A stretch of 64,000 nucleotides of DNA, taken from the NCBI GenBank assembly GCA_028284495.1, contig JANQRP010000014.1, positions 124,001 to 188,000 on the forward strand, written 5' to 3'. Source of the DNA: Longimicrobiales bacterium (lineage in GTDB: Bacteria; Gemmatimonadota; Gemmatimonadetes; Longimicrobiales; Gaopeijiaceae). The translations under genes were made by a program, and so were the position numbers. The notes under the pieces were generated by a model. That model made no database searches and was not told the origin of the DNA. It was given only the letters and a program-made list of their open reading frames with translations. Of this stretch, positions 55,057-63,449 are shown one piece after another; the first letter of the stretch is position 1, and the number at the start of each line of letters is the position of its first letter.

Positions 55057-55311
55057 TCACCCGCCGGGCGGGACGCCCAGTCGGCGGTCGACTTCCCGGC
55101 GAACCGATCTCCGTTCCCTGACAACGGAGATCAGGGGCCACTTCGCGGACACGCTGAACCCGATCAGCACGAGGCTCATCAGGCACAGCGCGATGAGACC
55201 TGCGAGGGGGCTGAAGTGGGGTCCCGGGTCGCTGGTTCCGGGGTTGAGGAGCGCCGGGCCGAAGAACGACCAGAGCGCGACAAGGACGCCGTCGACGCCG
55301 ACCACGGACAT
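55057..55311 (-). CDS. Small two-TM protein in cassette array
   Basis: 84 residues from ATG 55311; the frame continues upstream to about 55400 with a coiled-coil-like stretch (EHLLDTLDALDERLRKQV), so a non-ATG start there is likely. Two hydrophobic helices (VVGVDGVLVALWSFFGPALL and LAGLIALCLMSLVLIGFSV), then a basic C-terminal helix (VRERRSVRREVDRRLG). Layout matches the coiled-coil/2-TM partners at 18586 and 55421. Stop abuts attC site 7. Confidence 0.55.
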   Translation of the reverse strand: MSVVGVDGVLVALWSFFGPALLNPGTSDPGPHFSPLAGLIALCLMSLVLIGFSVSAKWPLISVVRERRSVRREVDRRLGVPPGG

Positions 55312-55420
55312 GAGCGCGACCCCGACCTGCTTCCGTAGCCGCTCGTCCAGCGCGTCCAGCGTATCGAGCAGGTGCTCGGCTGACCACGCTGCAGAGAATC
55401 CTGGTCTGTTGCCACGCGGA

Positions 55421-55765
55421 TCACGACTCGGAGTCCTGTGACACCATATCCTGTGAAGTCAGGACGTCGAGGCGCTGTTTCGCCGACTTGTAGAAGCCGA
55501 TCGAGCTGAGTTCGGCGTGCACGAAGGACCATGCGGCAAAGAACCCGATCCCCCCGATGGCCAGCAGCGCGAATTGACCGGCGAGTCCCGGGAGGTCGAT
55601 GGCCCAGAACAGCGGAACAGCGACCAGGAGCGTGGCCGTCGTGACGAAACGTGACCGGCTGCGCTCGGTCCGCCGCGCTTCGATCTCCGAGACGATCGAG
55701 TCGATCTCTTCCTGAAGCTCGAGCTGTCGCTCGACCGCGCGGTCCGTGGAATTGGATTCGTTCAT
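55421..55765 (-). CDS. Small coiled-coil protein with two TM segments (module partner, copy 2)
   Basis: 114 residues, the same length as the protein at 18586. N-terminal coiled coil (RQLELQEEIDSIVSEIEARR), two hydrophobic helices (FVTTATLLVAVPLFWAI and GQFALLAIGGIGFFAAWSFV) and a C-terminal helix. ATG 55765 lies 41 bases after the stop of propeller copy 19, the closest paralogue of copy 2. So gene order and type repeat the 18586-20005 pair. Confidence 0.65.
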   Translation of the reverse strand: MNESNSTDRAVERQLELQEEIDSIVSEIEARRTERSRSRFVTTATLLVAVPLFWAIDLPGLAGQFALLAIGGIGFFAAWSFVHAELSSIGFYKSAKQRLDVLTSQDMVSQDSES

Positions 55766-55806
55766 GCGCCGAACCGTGGCACGTAGGGATCTCAGTTGGG
55801 ACAGGG

Positions 55807-56916
55807 CTACCGGGGCCCCACTCCTGCCCTCGGAGCGCGGACCAGCCGGTACTGACCCACCTGCGGGAACGGGTCCCACGTACAGAGAAGGAGACTGTCG
55901 CCGGTAGCGGCGGCGAGGCAGGACGTCGACGAGTCGATCTCGAGCGTCGCCAGGTGCTCGCCGCCGACGCTGAAGACCCCGAGGTAGAGCTCACGGGGGA
56001 CATCACGCGGATCCTCGGCTTCCTGTACTCCGGGTTGGAGAACGAAGCGTTGCAGGATGATCGAGTCACCCAGGATCGCGATGTCGGCCGCACTCGCCGG
56101 AGACGGAATGACGCGGAAGGAACGGGGCGCGATCTCCACTCGCTGCTCGGGCGGTGCATCCGGGAACAGCGGCTGGCCGACGCGGCGCCACGCCCCGTCT
56201 CGGCGCTCCCACCACACGCCTGGACGGCGCGTCGATGTCACGAGTCGAGTCTCCGAGGATGCGAGGCCGAACGCTCCCCCGTACGGCTGATCGTCCGGGT
56301 GGGAGGGAGGCGCGGTGGCGACTTCAGATCCGGAAGACGCGAGATGCGCGGTCGCGAGCGGCGACGTCGGGCCATCGACGTTCGGGCGCACGACCCAGAT
56401 GGTGTCGCCGACCCACGCGTGATGGAAGCCGCGGCTCGGGAGGCCCGACGTGACGTCGTGCACATCCATCGAGGGGACGCGGAAGGTCGTCACGCGGCCG
56501 GTCTCGTAGTCCAGCCCGGAGACCAGCGAATCTGCGCGGAGCGCGATGTGCCGAGCGAGCCGGAACTCGCCCGGGCCATCGCCGGATCGACCGGCGGTCC
56601 CGAGCGATGCACCCGACGCGTCGAACCACACGAACCGGGAGGCCTGCTGATCCAGCACGAACACGCCCGCCGGTGACCACAGGGCCGCGATCGCCGACCC
56701 GAGAACGTCCGGCCCCGCCTCGTCTCCGGTTCCGGGGTCCCCGAATGTGACCGCCGGCTCGAGTTCGTAGTCGAACTCTGGCATCGCCTCGGACGAGCCG
56801 TCGCAGGCGGCGAGGCCGAGCGCGATGAGGCCGGTCAGTGGCAGAAAGGACCTAAGCGTGCGGTGTGTCACAGTGCGGGTCGCACCCTGTGCTATAGGGA
56901 AGTGGGAGTGGAGCAT
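55807..56916 (-). CDS. 6-bladed beta-propeller lipoprotein in cassette array (copy 19)
   Basis: 369 residues from ATG 56916 (GTG 56871 also fits); lipobox LGLAAC. Blades: GVFVLDQQASRFVWFDASGA, GRSGDGPGEFRLARHIALR, LVTSTRRPGVWWERRDGAW and ending DPFPQVGQYRLVRAP. The C-terminal half parallels copy 2 (18947) motif by motif: PGVWWE, PDAPPE/PDEPPE, SVGG/DVGG and QYRLV/VYRLV. Confidence 0.75.
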   Translation of the reverse strand: MLHSHFPIAQGATRTVTHRTLRSFLPLTGLIALGLAACDGSSEAMPEFDYELEPAVTFGDPGTGDEAGPDVLGSAIAALWSPAGVFVLDQQASRFVWFDASGASLGTAGRSGDGPGEFRLARHIALRADSLVSGLDYETGRVTTFRVPSMDVHDVTSGLPSRGFHHAWVGDTIWVVRPNVDGPTSPLATAHLASSGSEVATAPPSHPDDQPYGGAFGLASSETRLVTSTRRPGVWWERRDGAWRRVGQPLFPDAPPEQRVEIAPRSFRVIPSPASAADIAILGDSIILQRFVLQPGVQEAEDPRDVPRELYLGVFSVGGEHLATLEIDSSTSCLAAATGDSLLLCTWDPFPQVGQYRLVRAPRAGVGPR

Positions 56917-57008
56917 CGCGGTCCGATCTCTCTGTTGGGCACCGGGGCGGAAACGCGTGCGCAGCACGCCCAAGATGCTGACCGCGCGGCACCAAGTGCT
57001 AGTCAGGT
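56913..57008 (-). repeat. attC-like site 8
   Basis: About 96 bp. A 27-base block at 56955-56981 is identical to 60303-60329 in site 12. Minus-strand end ACCTGAC (57002-57008) is one change from RYYYAAC, followed by TAGCACTTGGTGC. The other arm and box (around 56913-56940) are degraded; an internal GTTGGGC at 56933 is probably chance. Confidence 0.52.
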
Positions 57009-57069
57009 GGTGCTACGGCCCCACCAGCACGGTTGCCGCCCGGCATTACCTGCCCGAATACATGGTGGC

Positions 57070-58215
57070 ATGAGACTGCCCGCGACGCCGACCACCGCCT
57101 TTCTGCTTCTCGCGACGACTGCCGCTGCCCAGGAGACTGTCGTTCTCGAGGCGAACAACCCGCCTGTGTGGGGCGATGCCACGCTCGTCGAGGAAGTACG
57201 AATCGGGACGTTGGACGGGGACGAGAGGTACGCGCTCGGCCTCGTGGTCGGGATCACCGAGACCGCGGACGGTACCGTGTGGGTTGCCGACCGGATGCTT
57301 GGCGCGATCCGGCGCTACAACGCGGATGGGGAGTACCTCGACGAGATCGGGGGCCGAGGCGACGGTCCGGGAGAGTTCAGCTACCTGACGGACATCCGGA
57401 CGACGCCGTCGGGGGAAGTCGCTGTGTGGGACCCCATGGGAAGGCGGATCACCTACTTCCGGTCCGACGGATCGCTGGCACGAGACGTGACGGTCGAAGT
57501 AGGGGGAGCGTTCGGCATCCACCAGCCGTTCGAGGTCGACGCGGATGGAACCGCCTATGTCGCGTGGCTAACCGATCGGTGGTTCTGGATCCGTGTCGAC
57601 CCAAAGGGCGCGGTGATGGATACGCTGTGGTACCCGGGACCCGAGCGTGACGGAATGATCAAGACCATGTCAGTCGTGAGCCCGGCGGGGCATCTCGTGA
57701 CGGGGCGCAATGACGAGTTCTCGTTCAGCTGGCCACTCCGGGACGGCCGGACCATGACCGTCGAGCGGGACGTCGATGTGGCCGAGTACCATCCGGATGA
57801 GCGCGCCGAGGCTCAGGCCCGAGAAGAGCTCTTCAGCGAGCGCCGGGGCGACGACCCCATCCGAATCCCGCGGGAGAAGCCCGTCTGGTCGGAGTTCGCT
57901 GTGTCGGCAGACGGCCGGATCTGGGTGCGCCGACACGTGCGCGGGGTGGAGGTCGAGGAGGGCGCTACGGCCCGGGAGGTCCGGGAGCAGTTCGACAACC
58001 CCGTTATCGGCTGGAGGGAACCTGTCGTCTACGACGTGGTCGATCCGACCGGGGTGTTCCTCGGGACGATTCGCATCCCGAACGGCACTTGGGCGATGAA
58101 CACGGACAAAGTGTCCGTCGTGCTCGCGCGGGACGACTCCTTCTGGGTGGTTGAGCGAGGCGAGTTCCGAGAGGAGTACCTGGTGAAGTACCGGATCGTC
58201 AGCCACGCACCGTAG
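57070..58215 (+). CDS. 6-bladed beta-propeller exported protein in cassette array (copy 20)
   Basis: 381 residues; signal MRLPATPTTAFLLLATTAAA, no lipobox. Blades: VRIGTLDGDERYALGLVVGI, TVWVADRMLGAIRRYNADG, GGRGDGPGEFSYLTDIRTT, VDPTGVFLGTIRIPNGTW and end RGEFREEYLVKYRIVSH. It is the only plus-strand propeller in the array, flanked by sites 8 and 9, so it is an inverted cassette gene or reads against array polarity. Confidence 0.76.
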   Translation: MRLPATPTTAFLLLATTAAAQETVVLEANNPPVWGDATLVEEVRIGTLDGDERYALGLVVGITETADGTVWVADRMLGAIRRYNADGEYLDEIGGRGDGPGEFSYLTDIRTTPSGEVAVWDPMGRRITYFRSDGSLARDVTVEVGGAFGIHQPFEVDADGTAYVAWLTDRWFWIRVDPKGAVMDTLWYPGPERDGMIKTMSVVSPAGHLVTGRNDEFSFSWPLRDGRTMTVERDVDVAEYHPDERAEAQAREELFSERRGDDPIRIPREKPVWSEFAVSADGRIWVRRHVRGVEVEEGATAREVREQFDNPVIGWREPVVYDVVDPTGVFLGTIRIPNGTWAMNTDKVSVVLARDDSFWVVERGEFREEYLVKYRIVSHAP

Positions 58216-58242
58216 CACCGGCCCGTTCCCGGTCGTAGCACC

Positions 58243-58336
58243 ATAAAGCGGTTCGGCATTTCTGCTTCGCACCGGTCAGAAGATGCGTGCGCAGCATGCC
58301 CAAGGTGCTTGCCGCGCTGCAGTAATTGCCAGAGGA
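58243..58336 (-). repeat. attC-like site 9
   Basis: 94 bp. The stretch AGCGGTTCGGCATTTCTGCT (58247-58266) is identical to site 11. The opposing arm GCAGTAATTGCC pairs with GGCATTTCTGC. Central GCATGCCCAAGGTGCTTGCC is a variant of the shared block. The outer boxes (ATAAAGC and CAGAGGA on the plus strand) deviate, so it may no longer recombine. Confidence 0.52.
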
Positions 58337-58387
58337 GGCCAGCGTTGGCGGTCGCCGAGGCTCATCGCCGAGAGCGGCCACGAAGTC

Positions 58388-58460
58388 GTTGAACGTGACT
58401 TGCATTGACCGGAGGCGCGAGCCTCGGACGTGACCGCGCTGCAGCAAGTGCCAGTTGGGC
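58388..58460 (-). repeat. attC site 10
   Basis: 73 bp, shorter than its neighbours. Plus-strand end GTTGGGC (58454-58460) fits GTTRRRY; the other end GTTGAAC is one change from RYYYAAC. Inner arms GACTTGC and GCAGCAAGT pair, enclosing a GGAGGCGCGAGCCTC hairpin. The stop codon of the minus-strand propeller begins one base beyond the box (58462), the classic cassette layout. Confidence 0.7.
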
Positions 58461-58461
58461 C

Positions 58462-59457
58462 TCAACCGGCGGTCGACACTTCAAGGACCACTGCGACATG
58501 CTCGTCGGTCTCCGGGTCGCGATAACTTCCGAGCACGCGGCTGTCGTCCAGCCGCCCGAACAGATAGTAGGCCGTCGGAACTTCAGAGCGTGCCTCGACG
58601 CTGCCGTCAGCCGCGTGGATGGTCCAAACCGAGTCTCCAGTATAGAACCGGGTCACTACGGTCATCAGCTGGTCGCCGTCGATCGGCACGATCCCGGTCG
58701 TGCGATCATGCCACCACAGGAACGCCGTAGCACCGAAATCCGTCTCTCTCACGAGCCCCTCCTGCGTCGGAGGCGGCACGAGCTCATCGTCGCGCGCGAC
58801 GATCTCCGGATCGGACAGCTGGGGTTCGGGGAATCGAAGCACCTGATACGGCGCGGCGAATCCGAAGAACCACGACCCATCGGGTCCACGTCTCAAAGCC
58901 CCACCTGCGACGTGTACCTGGGCGATAGAACCAACGTCGGGACTCGCGTCGCCCCACGCCTCCAACTCGCCTCCGTCCGTCCCGAACCGGTACAGATGAC
59001 GCGGACTCGAGATGCGCCCACCGGCGATCACGAACGAGCCGTCCTCCAGGACGATGAAGTCCTTCGGGTTCGAGATCAGCCCCACCTGGAACATGTCCTC
59101 GTACTCCAGTGACGCGGAGTAAAGGAGGATAGCAGCTCGTTTGAGATCGTACACGGCGACTCCCCCATTCGGGCGCTGCGCCACCTGGTAGGGATTTCGC
59201 ACCTCCCCCGGACCATCGCCCTCCCGCGCGAGCTTCTGGACCGCGCCTGTCTCAGGATTCCACGTCCAAAGAGCTGGTGTGTTTGAATCGACGACGACCA
59301 CGACGCCCGAGGCCGTGGCCACCATGTCGTTGACCTCGGTGAACGGACCGTCACTGCGACCGATCGTCCGCGCGACCTCCGATACCTCGATCGTGGCCTG
59401 CGCTGTGGCAGGTGCGACGAAGGAGAAGGTGAGTAGTGTGGCTCCCAGTACCTTCAC
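58462..59457 (-). CDS. 6-bladed beta-propeller exported protein in cassette array (copy 21)
   Basis: 331 residues, shorter than most. GTG 59457 follows GGAGGG; signal MKVLGATLLTFSFVAPATAQ, no lipobox. Blades: VVVVDSNTPALWTWNPETGA, REGDGPGEVRNPYQVAQRP, GGVAVYDLKRAAILLYSASL; the D-E-L-x-V end box is absent. Start and stop abut attC sites 11 and 10, so this is a one-gene cassette. Confidence 0.74.
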   Translation of the reverse strand: MKVLGATLLTFSFVAPATAQATIEVSEVARTIGRSDGPFTEVNDMVATASGVVVVVDSNTPALWTWNPETGAVQKLAREGDGPGEVRNPYQVAQRPNGGVAVYDLKRAAILLYSASLEYEDMFQVGLISNPKDFIVLEDGSFVIAGGRISSPRHLYRFGTDGGELEAWGDASPDVGSIAQVHVAGGALRRGPDGSWFFGFAAPYQVLRFPEPQLSDPEIVARDDELVPPPTQEGLVRETDFGATAFLWWHDRTTGIVPIDGDQLMTVVTRFYTGDSVWTIHAADGSVEARSEVPTAYYLFGRLDDSRVLGSYRDPETDEHVAVVLEVSTAG

Positions 59458-59473
59458 GTTCCCTCCGGATGAG

Positions 59474-59570
59474 GCCTAGCGGTTCGGCATTTCTGCTGCG
59501 CGGGACGAAGGAAGAGGCGCGCGGCGCCCCCCGAAGATGTTATCCGCGCTGCAGCAAATGCTAGTTGAAC
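59474..59570 (-). repeat. attC site 11
   Basis: 97 bp. Minus strand: GTTCAAC box (59564-59570, exact RYYYAAC), TAGCATTTGCTGCAGCGC arm, centre ACATCTTCGGGGGGCGCC, opposing GCGCAGCAGAAATGCC arm and box GCTAGGC (one change from GTTRRRY). The arms differ by small bulges as expected for folded attC. The stop of the HEPN-like gene is eight bases away. Confidence 0.75.
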
Positions 59571-59578
59571 AGTTGCAG

Positions 59579-60253
59579 CTAGGCGGGATGGCGTATCAGG
59601 AACGCCCGAACACCATCGAGCATGTTGGAGACTTGAGCTGTTTCGTATGCACCGTAGTTCCCATGGGCTGCCTCGTTCCTCAGCCCTGCCCAAGCCGTGA
59701 CGCTCTTTTCGTCGAGCTTCGTGTATACCTCGGCCTTTCTCAGGGCGGCGTTCAGAGCCCCCATGGAGAGAGGCCGGCCATCGCTCTTCTCGGTGGGAAG
59801 GCTGTTGCGGTCCGAGAGATTGCGAAGGTGCGACTCCAAGACGGCACCGGCGATGACCGCTGCGGGGTCCTTGTAGCCCTTCCCGAGTAGCTCGTCGCTC
59901 ATGCCCAAGAGATCGCCCATCTGGTCCGCGTGAATCAGCTCTTTGAGCGTGACCAGGTACCCGGCTGCAAGATCCTCTCGGAGACTCACGGCAACGCCAA
60001 TGACTTGCGCTGCGTGCTGGAAGAGATACTTGCTCACACCTTGGATGCGCCGAATCTCCTCAGCGTACGACGAGTCGCGTCCTGCGACGCGATCAACGAA
60101 CGCTATGGCTCGAGCCACGAGTGCTTGGCGCTGGTCAGCCGGGAAGTCGCTCGCGTCGTCGTGCTTAGAACGAGCCACCATGTCGCGGAATTCTTCCACG
60201 ACCGGATCGATCTGCGCGAGTAGTGCGTCCACGTTCAAGCCAGGCGTCTCCAC
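59579..60253 (-). CDS. HEPN-like domain protein, cassette-borne
   Basis: 224 residues from GTG 60253, eight bases after the GTTAGAC box of site 12. All-helical. The C-terminal part WAGLRNEAAHGNYGAYE contains R-N-x3-H, the Rx4H signature of HEPN ribonucleases, in a context seen in abortive-infection and toxin-like proteins. The N-terminal 130 residues have no recognised family. Visibly less GC-rich than chromosomal neighbours. RNase or defence activity is inferred from the motif only. Confidence 0.6.
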   Translation of the reverse strand: METPGLNVDALLAQIDPVVEEFRDMVARSKHDDASDFPADQRQALVARAIAFVDRVAGRDSSYAEEIRRIQGVSKYLFQHAAQVIGVAVSLREDLAAGYLVTLKELIHADQMGDLLGMSDELLGKGYKDPAAVIAGAVLESHLRNLSDRNSLPTEKSDGRPLSMGALNAALRKAEVYTKLDEKSVTAWAGLRNEAAHGNYGAYETAQVSNMLDGVRAFLIRHPA

Positions 60254-60260
60254 TGCAACT

Positions 60261-60356
60261 GTCTAACGGATTCGCATTTTTGCTGCGCACCGGTGAGGTA
60301 GTGCGTGCGCAGCACGCCCAAGATGCTGATCGCGCTGCAGCAAATGCTAGTTGGAT
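60261..60356 (-). repeat. attC site 12 (best preserved)
   Basis: 96 bp with both boxes exact. Minus strand reads ATCCAAC (60350-60356, RYYYAAC), TAGCATTTGCTGCAGCGCG, the shared centre GCATCTTGGGCGTGCTGCGC, then GCGCAGCAAAAATGC, and GTTAGAC (60261-60267, GTTRRRY). The arms pair with two extra T in one. The pentapeptide gene stops seven bases before it and the HEPN-like gene starts eight bases after it. Confidence 0.82.
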
Positions 60357-60363
60357 AGCGGCC

Positions 60364-61434
60364 CTAGGCGGACGAGATGTCCGAGAGGTAGCGCTCACAC
60401 CGGGCGGCGATCTCCGGCGCTAGCTCATCCACCTCATCAGCGGAGTAGACTCTGAGATCCTGCACCCAAGGATACCTCTCCCAGTGTTCGAACATGCCGT
60501 AGGCTTCCTCGCCCGCAGCGATGACGGGACACAGGGGCACAGACGGAAGAGAAGGCACGATCGCGGACAACTCTTGAGGAACGCTTCGAGCCTCGGTGAG
60601 GTCTGCCACTACAAACCTTGAGAGGTGTGCCAGGGTCGAGACGCTCTCAGTAACGTCCCGACTCGATGGGCGCTCGAAGTCGAAGATCACCGGCACGTAT
60701 CCGAGCTGCGAGAGTCCTGTCCGTAGCTGCTGCAATACTGCCATCCGTGGGGGCGTGAAGCGCCCAAGAATCAGGACCACCTTCGACGTGATCGTGTCGA
60801 TCACCGACCGTAGCTTCTCGCTCCGAACCAACAGATGGATGAACTGTGCGACCTCCAAGCTCTCGACGGAGAGCGACAACTCCTCGTCAATGTAGATCGC
60901 ACGCTGAATGCAATCGGTGAGGTCGAGGTCCCACGCGGACGACCCATAGAACGAAACGTTCTCGACGTGACACCCGACCAGGGTCGCCTTGACCAAGCGG
61001 GTGTGGTCGAGGTTGGTATCGACGAAGCGCGAACCCGAGAAGTCGGTTTCCTCCGCCGTACAGTACGCTAGGTCGGCTCCTTCGAAGTCACAGTTGACGA
61101 ATGAGGCTGAGCCAAGCTTGGTGACGCGGATCCCGGCTTCCAAGAACGAGCAGCCGTCGAAGCGGGAGAAGCAAACGTCGGAGAAGTGAAGTCCCGCACC
61201 GTCGAATCGACAGTCAAGGAACGTCGAGTTCCGCGCCGAGATCCGCCGGAGGTTGGCTTCAGAGAAGTCGAAGCCTTCGAAGCTTGGGAGGTCGTATAAG
61301 CCGACCCCGTCCCAGACGTCCTTCTCGAAGTTGAGGTCCGAAAGCTCGGGACGGGTGTGACGGTTCTCCTCACGCCAACGGTTCCACGGTTCCCGGCCCG
61401 CCTTCAGGAGGCGGACGTGCTCCGGATCAGCCAC
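60364..61434 (-). CDS. Pentapeptide-repeat protein with C-terminal TIR-like domain
   Basis: 356 residues; GTG 61434 follows AAGGAG. Residues 50-170 are pentapeptide repeats (FSEANLRRISARNSTFLDCR, FEGADLAYCTAEETDFSGSR) forming a right-handed helix. Residues 225-340 are an alpha/beta domain (KVVLILGRFTPPRMAVLQQL, YVPVIFDFERPSSRDVTESV, SRFVVADLTEARSVPQEL) that resembles TIR/nucleotide-hydrolase-like effectors. A 14-base inverted repeat flanks the gene (60350-60363 and 61454-61467). Immune function is inferred. Confidence 0.68.
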   Translation of the reverse strand: MADPEHVRLLKAGREPWNRWREENRHTRPELSDLNFEKDVWDGVGLYDLPSFEGFDFSEANLRRISARNSTFLDCRFDGAGLHFSDVCFSRFDGCSFLEAGIRVTKLGSASFVNCDFEGADLAYCTAEETDFSGSRFVDTNLDHTRLVKATLVGCHVENVSFYGSSAWDLDLTDCIQRAIYIDEELSLSVESLEVAQFIHLLVRSEKLRSVIDTITSKVVLILGRFTPPRMAVLQQLRTGLSQLGYVPVIFDFERPSSRDVTESVSTLAHLSRFVVADLTEARSVPQELSAIVPSLPSVPLCPVIAAGEEAYGMFEHWERYPWVQDLRVYSADEVDELAPEIAARCERYLSDISSA

Positions 61435-61626
61435 GGATCTCCTTGGCGGGCTCGGCCGCTATCAAACTCGCGTATCTGCCGCCCTCCAGCCGGTCGCAGG
61501 TGCGGGTATCGGACGATATGGGTCAGATATGCGGGAGGCCAGAGCCCAGGATGGACGAACGTTTCGGTCGGATACGCGGTGCGCACATTGACGGCTGCCA
61601 GGGCCCGCCACGCCCTCCCACCGAAC

Positions 61627-61664
61627 GCAAAACGGGGCCCGACCCCGAAAGGCCGGACCCCGTC
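61627..61664 (-). terminator. Rho-independent terminator after tRNA-Val
   Basis: On the minus strand ACGGGGTCCGGCC pairs with GGTCGGGCCCCGT (two G-U type mismatches) around a short TTTCGG loop, followed by TTTTGCG. It lies 15 bases past the tRNA 3' end, consistent with terminating its transcript. Confidence 0.7.
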
Positions 61665-61678
61665 CGTTCTCCTGCGAG

Positions 61679-61753
61679 TGGGCGCTGAGGGATTCGAACC
61701 CCCGACTTCCTCCTTGTAAGGGAGGCACTCTGAACCAGCTGAGTTAAGCGCCC
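61679..61753 (-). tRNA. tRNA-Val(UAC)
   Basis: 75 bases on the minus strand. The acceptor stem GGGCGCT pairs with AGCGCCC, with A73. D arm AACTCAGCTGGTTCAGAGT; anticodon stem-loop CCTCC-CTTACAA-GGAGG with anticodon TAC; T arm GGGGGTTCGAATCCC. CCA is not encoded. It borders the cassette array; no attL/attR-like duplication of its 3' end was noticed. Confidence 0.93.
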
Positions 61754-61798
61754 TGAATGTGGTGGCCGCGGGTGGGCGGCCGGTCGTCGGTGCTGCGC

Positions 61799-62020
61799 TC
61801 AGCCGGAGATGGCGAGCGGGAGGAGGACGACGTAGCCGAGCACGAGCAGCAGCGGGGCGGCGGTGATGGAGCCCTGCGCGAGGAGCGCGTAGCCCGCCAC
61901 GAGGCACGCGAAGCCGGCGGCCCCGAGGATGCCGGCCTTCATGCCGAACTGGAGCGGGGCGTCGGCGGATCGGGCGACGGCGCGGCTGGTGCTCTTCTTC
62001 TTCTTGTTGTTCTTGCTCAT
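61799..62020 (-). CDS. Small Lys-rich two-TM protein (DUF3098-like)
   Basis: 73 residues. N-terminus MSKNNKKKKSTSRAVARSAD, then a short PLQFGMKAG linker and two hydrophobic segments. The K-rich head followed by a FG motif and TM pair resembles DUF3098 proteins. ATG 62020; GAGAGG lies upstream. Function unknown. Confidence 0.6.
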   Translation of the reverse strand: MSKNNKKKKSTSRAVARSADAPLQFGMKAGILGAAGFACLVAGYALLAQGSITAAPLLLVLGYVVLLPLAISG

Positions 62021-62090
62021 GCGTGAAACCTCTCGCGAGGGGCGATTCGGATCAAGCGGCGGGCCTGTTGGCGCGTGGGGCGCACCGGCC

Positions 62091-63445
<1,355 letters not shown>

Positions 63446-63449
<4 letters not shown>

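Noticed and set aside
56930..56940. GTTGGGC as the end box of attC-like site 8
   Set aside because: Alignment with site 12 puts the box about 20 bases further out; this match would give a site too short with unpaired arms.
53530..60356. CRISPR array
   Set aside because: The repeats are 70-100 bp, imperfect, self-complementary and spaced by whole genes of 0.7-1.2 kb; no cas genes.
54946..60356. Insertion sequence or transposon ends
   Set aside because: No transposase frame, no target-site duplications seen, and the palindromes recur between different genes with cassette-type boxes.
61679..61753. tRNA as an integrative-element attachment site
   Set aside because: No duplicated tRNA 3' fragment and no tyrosine recombinase were seen in the window.
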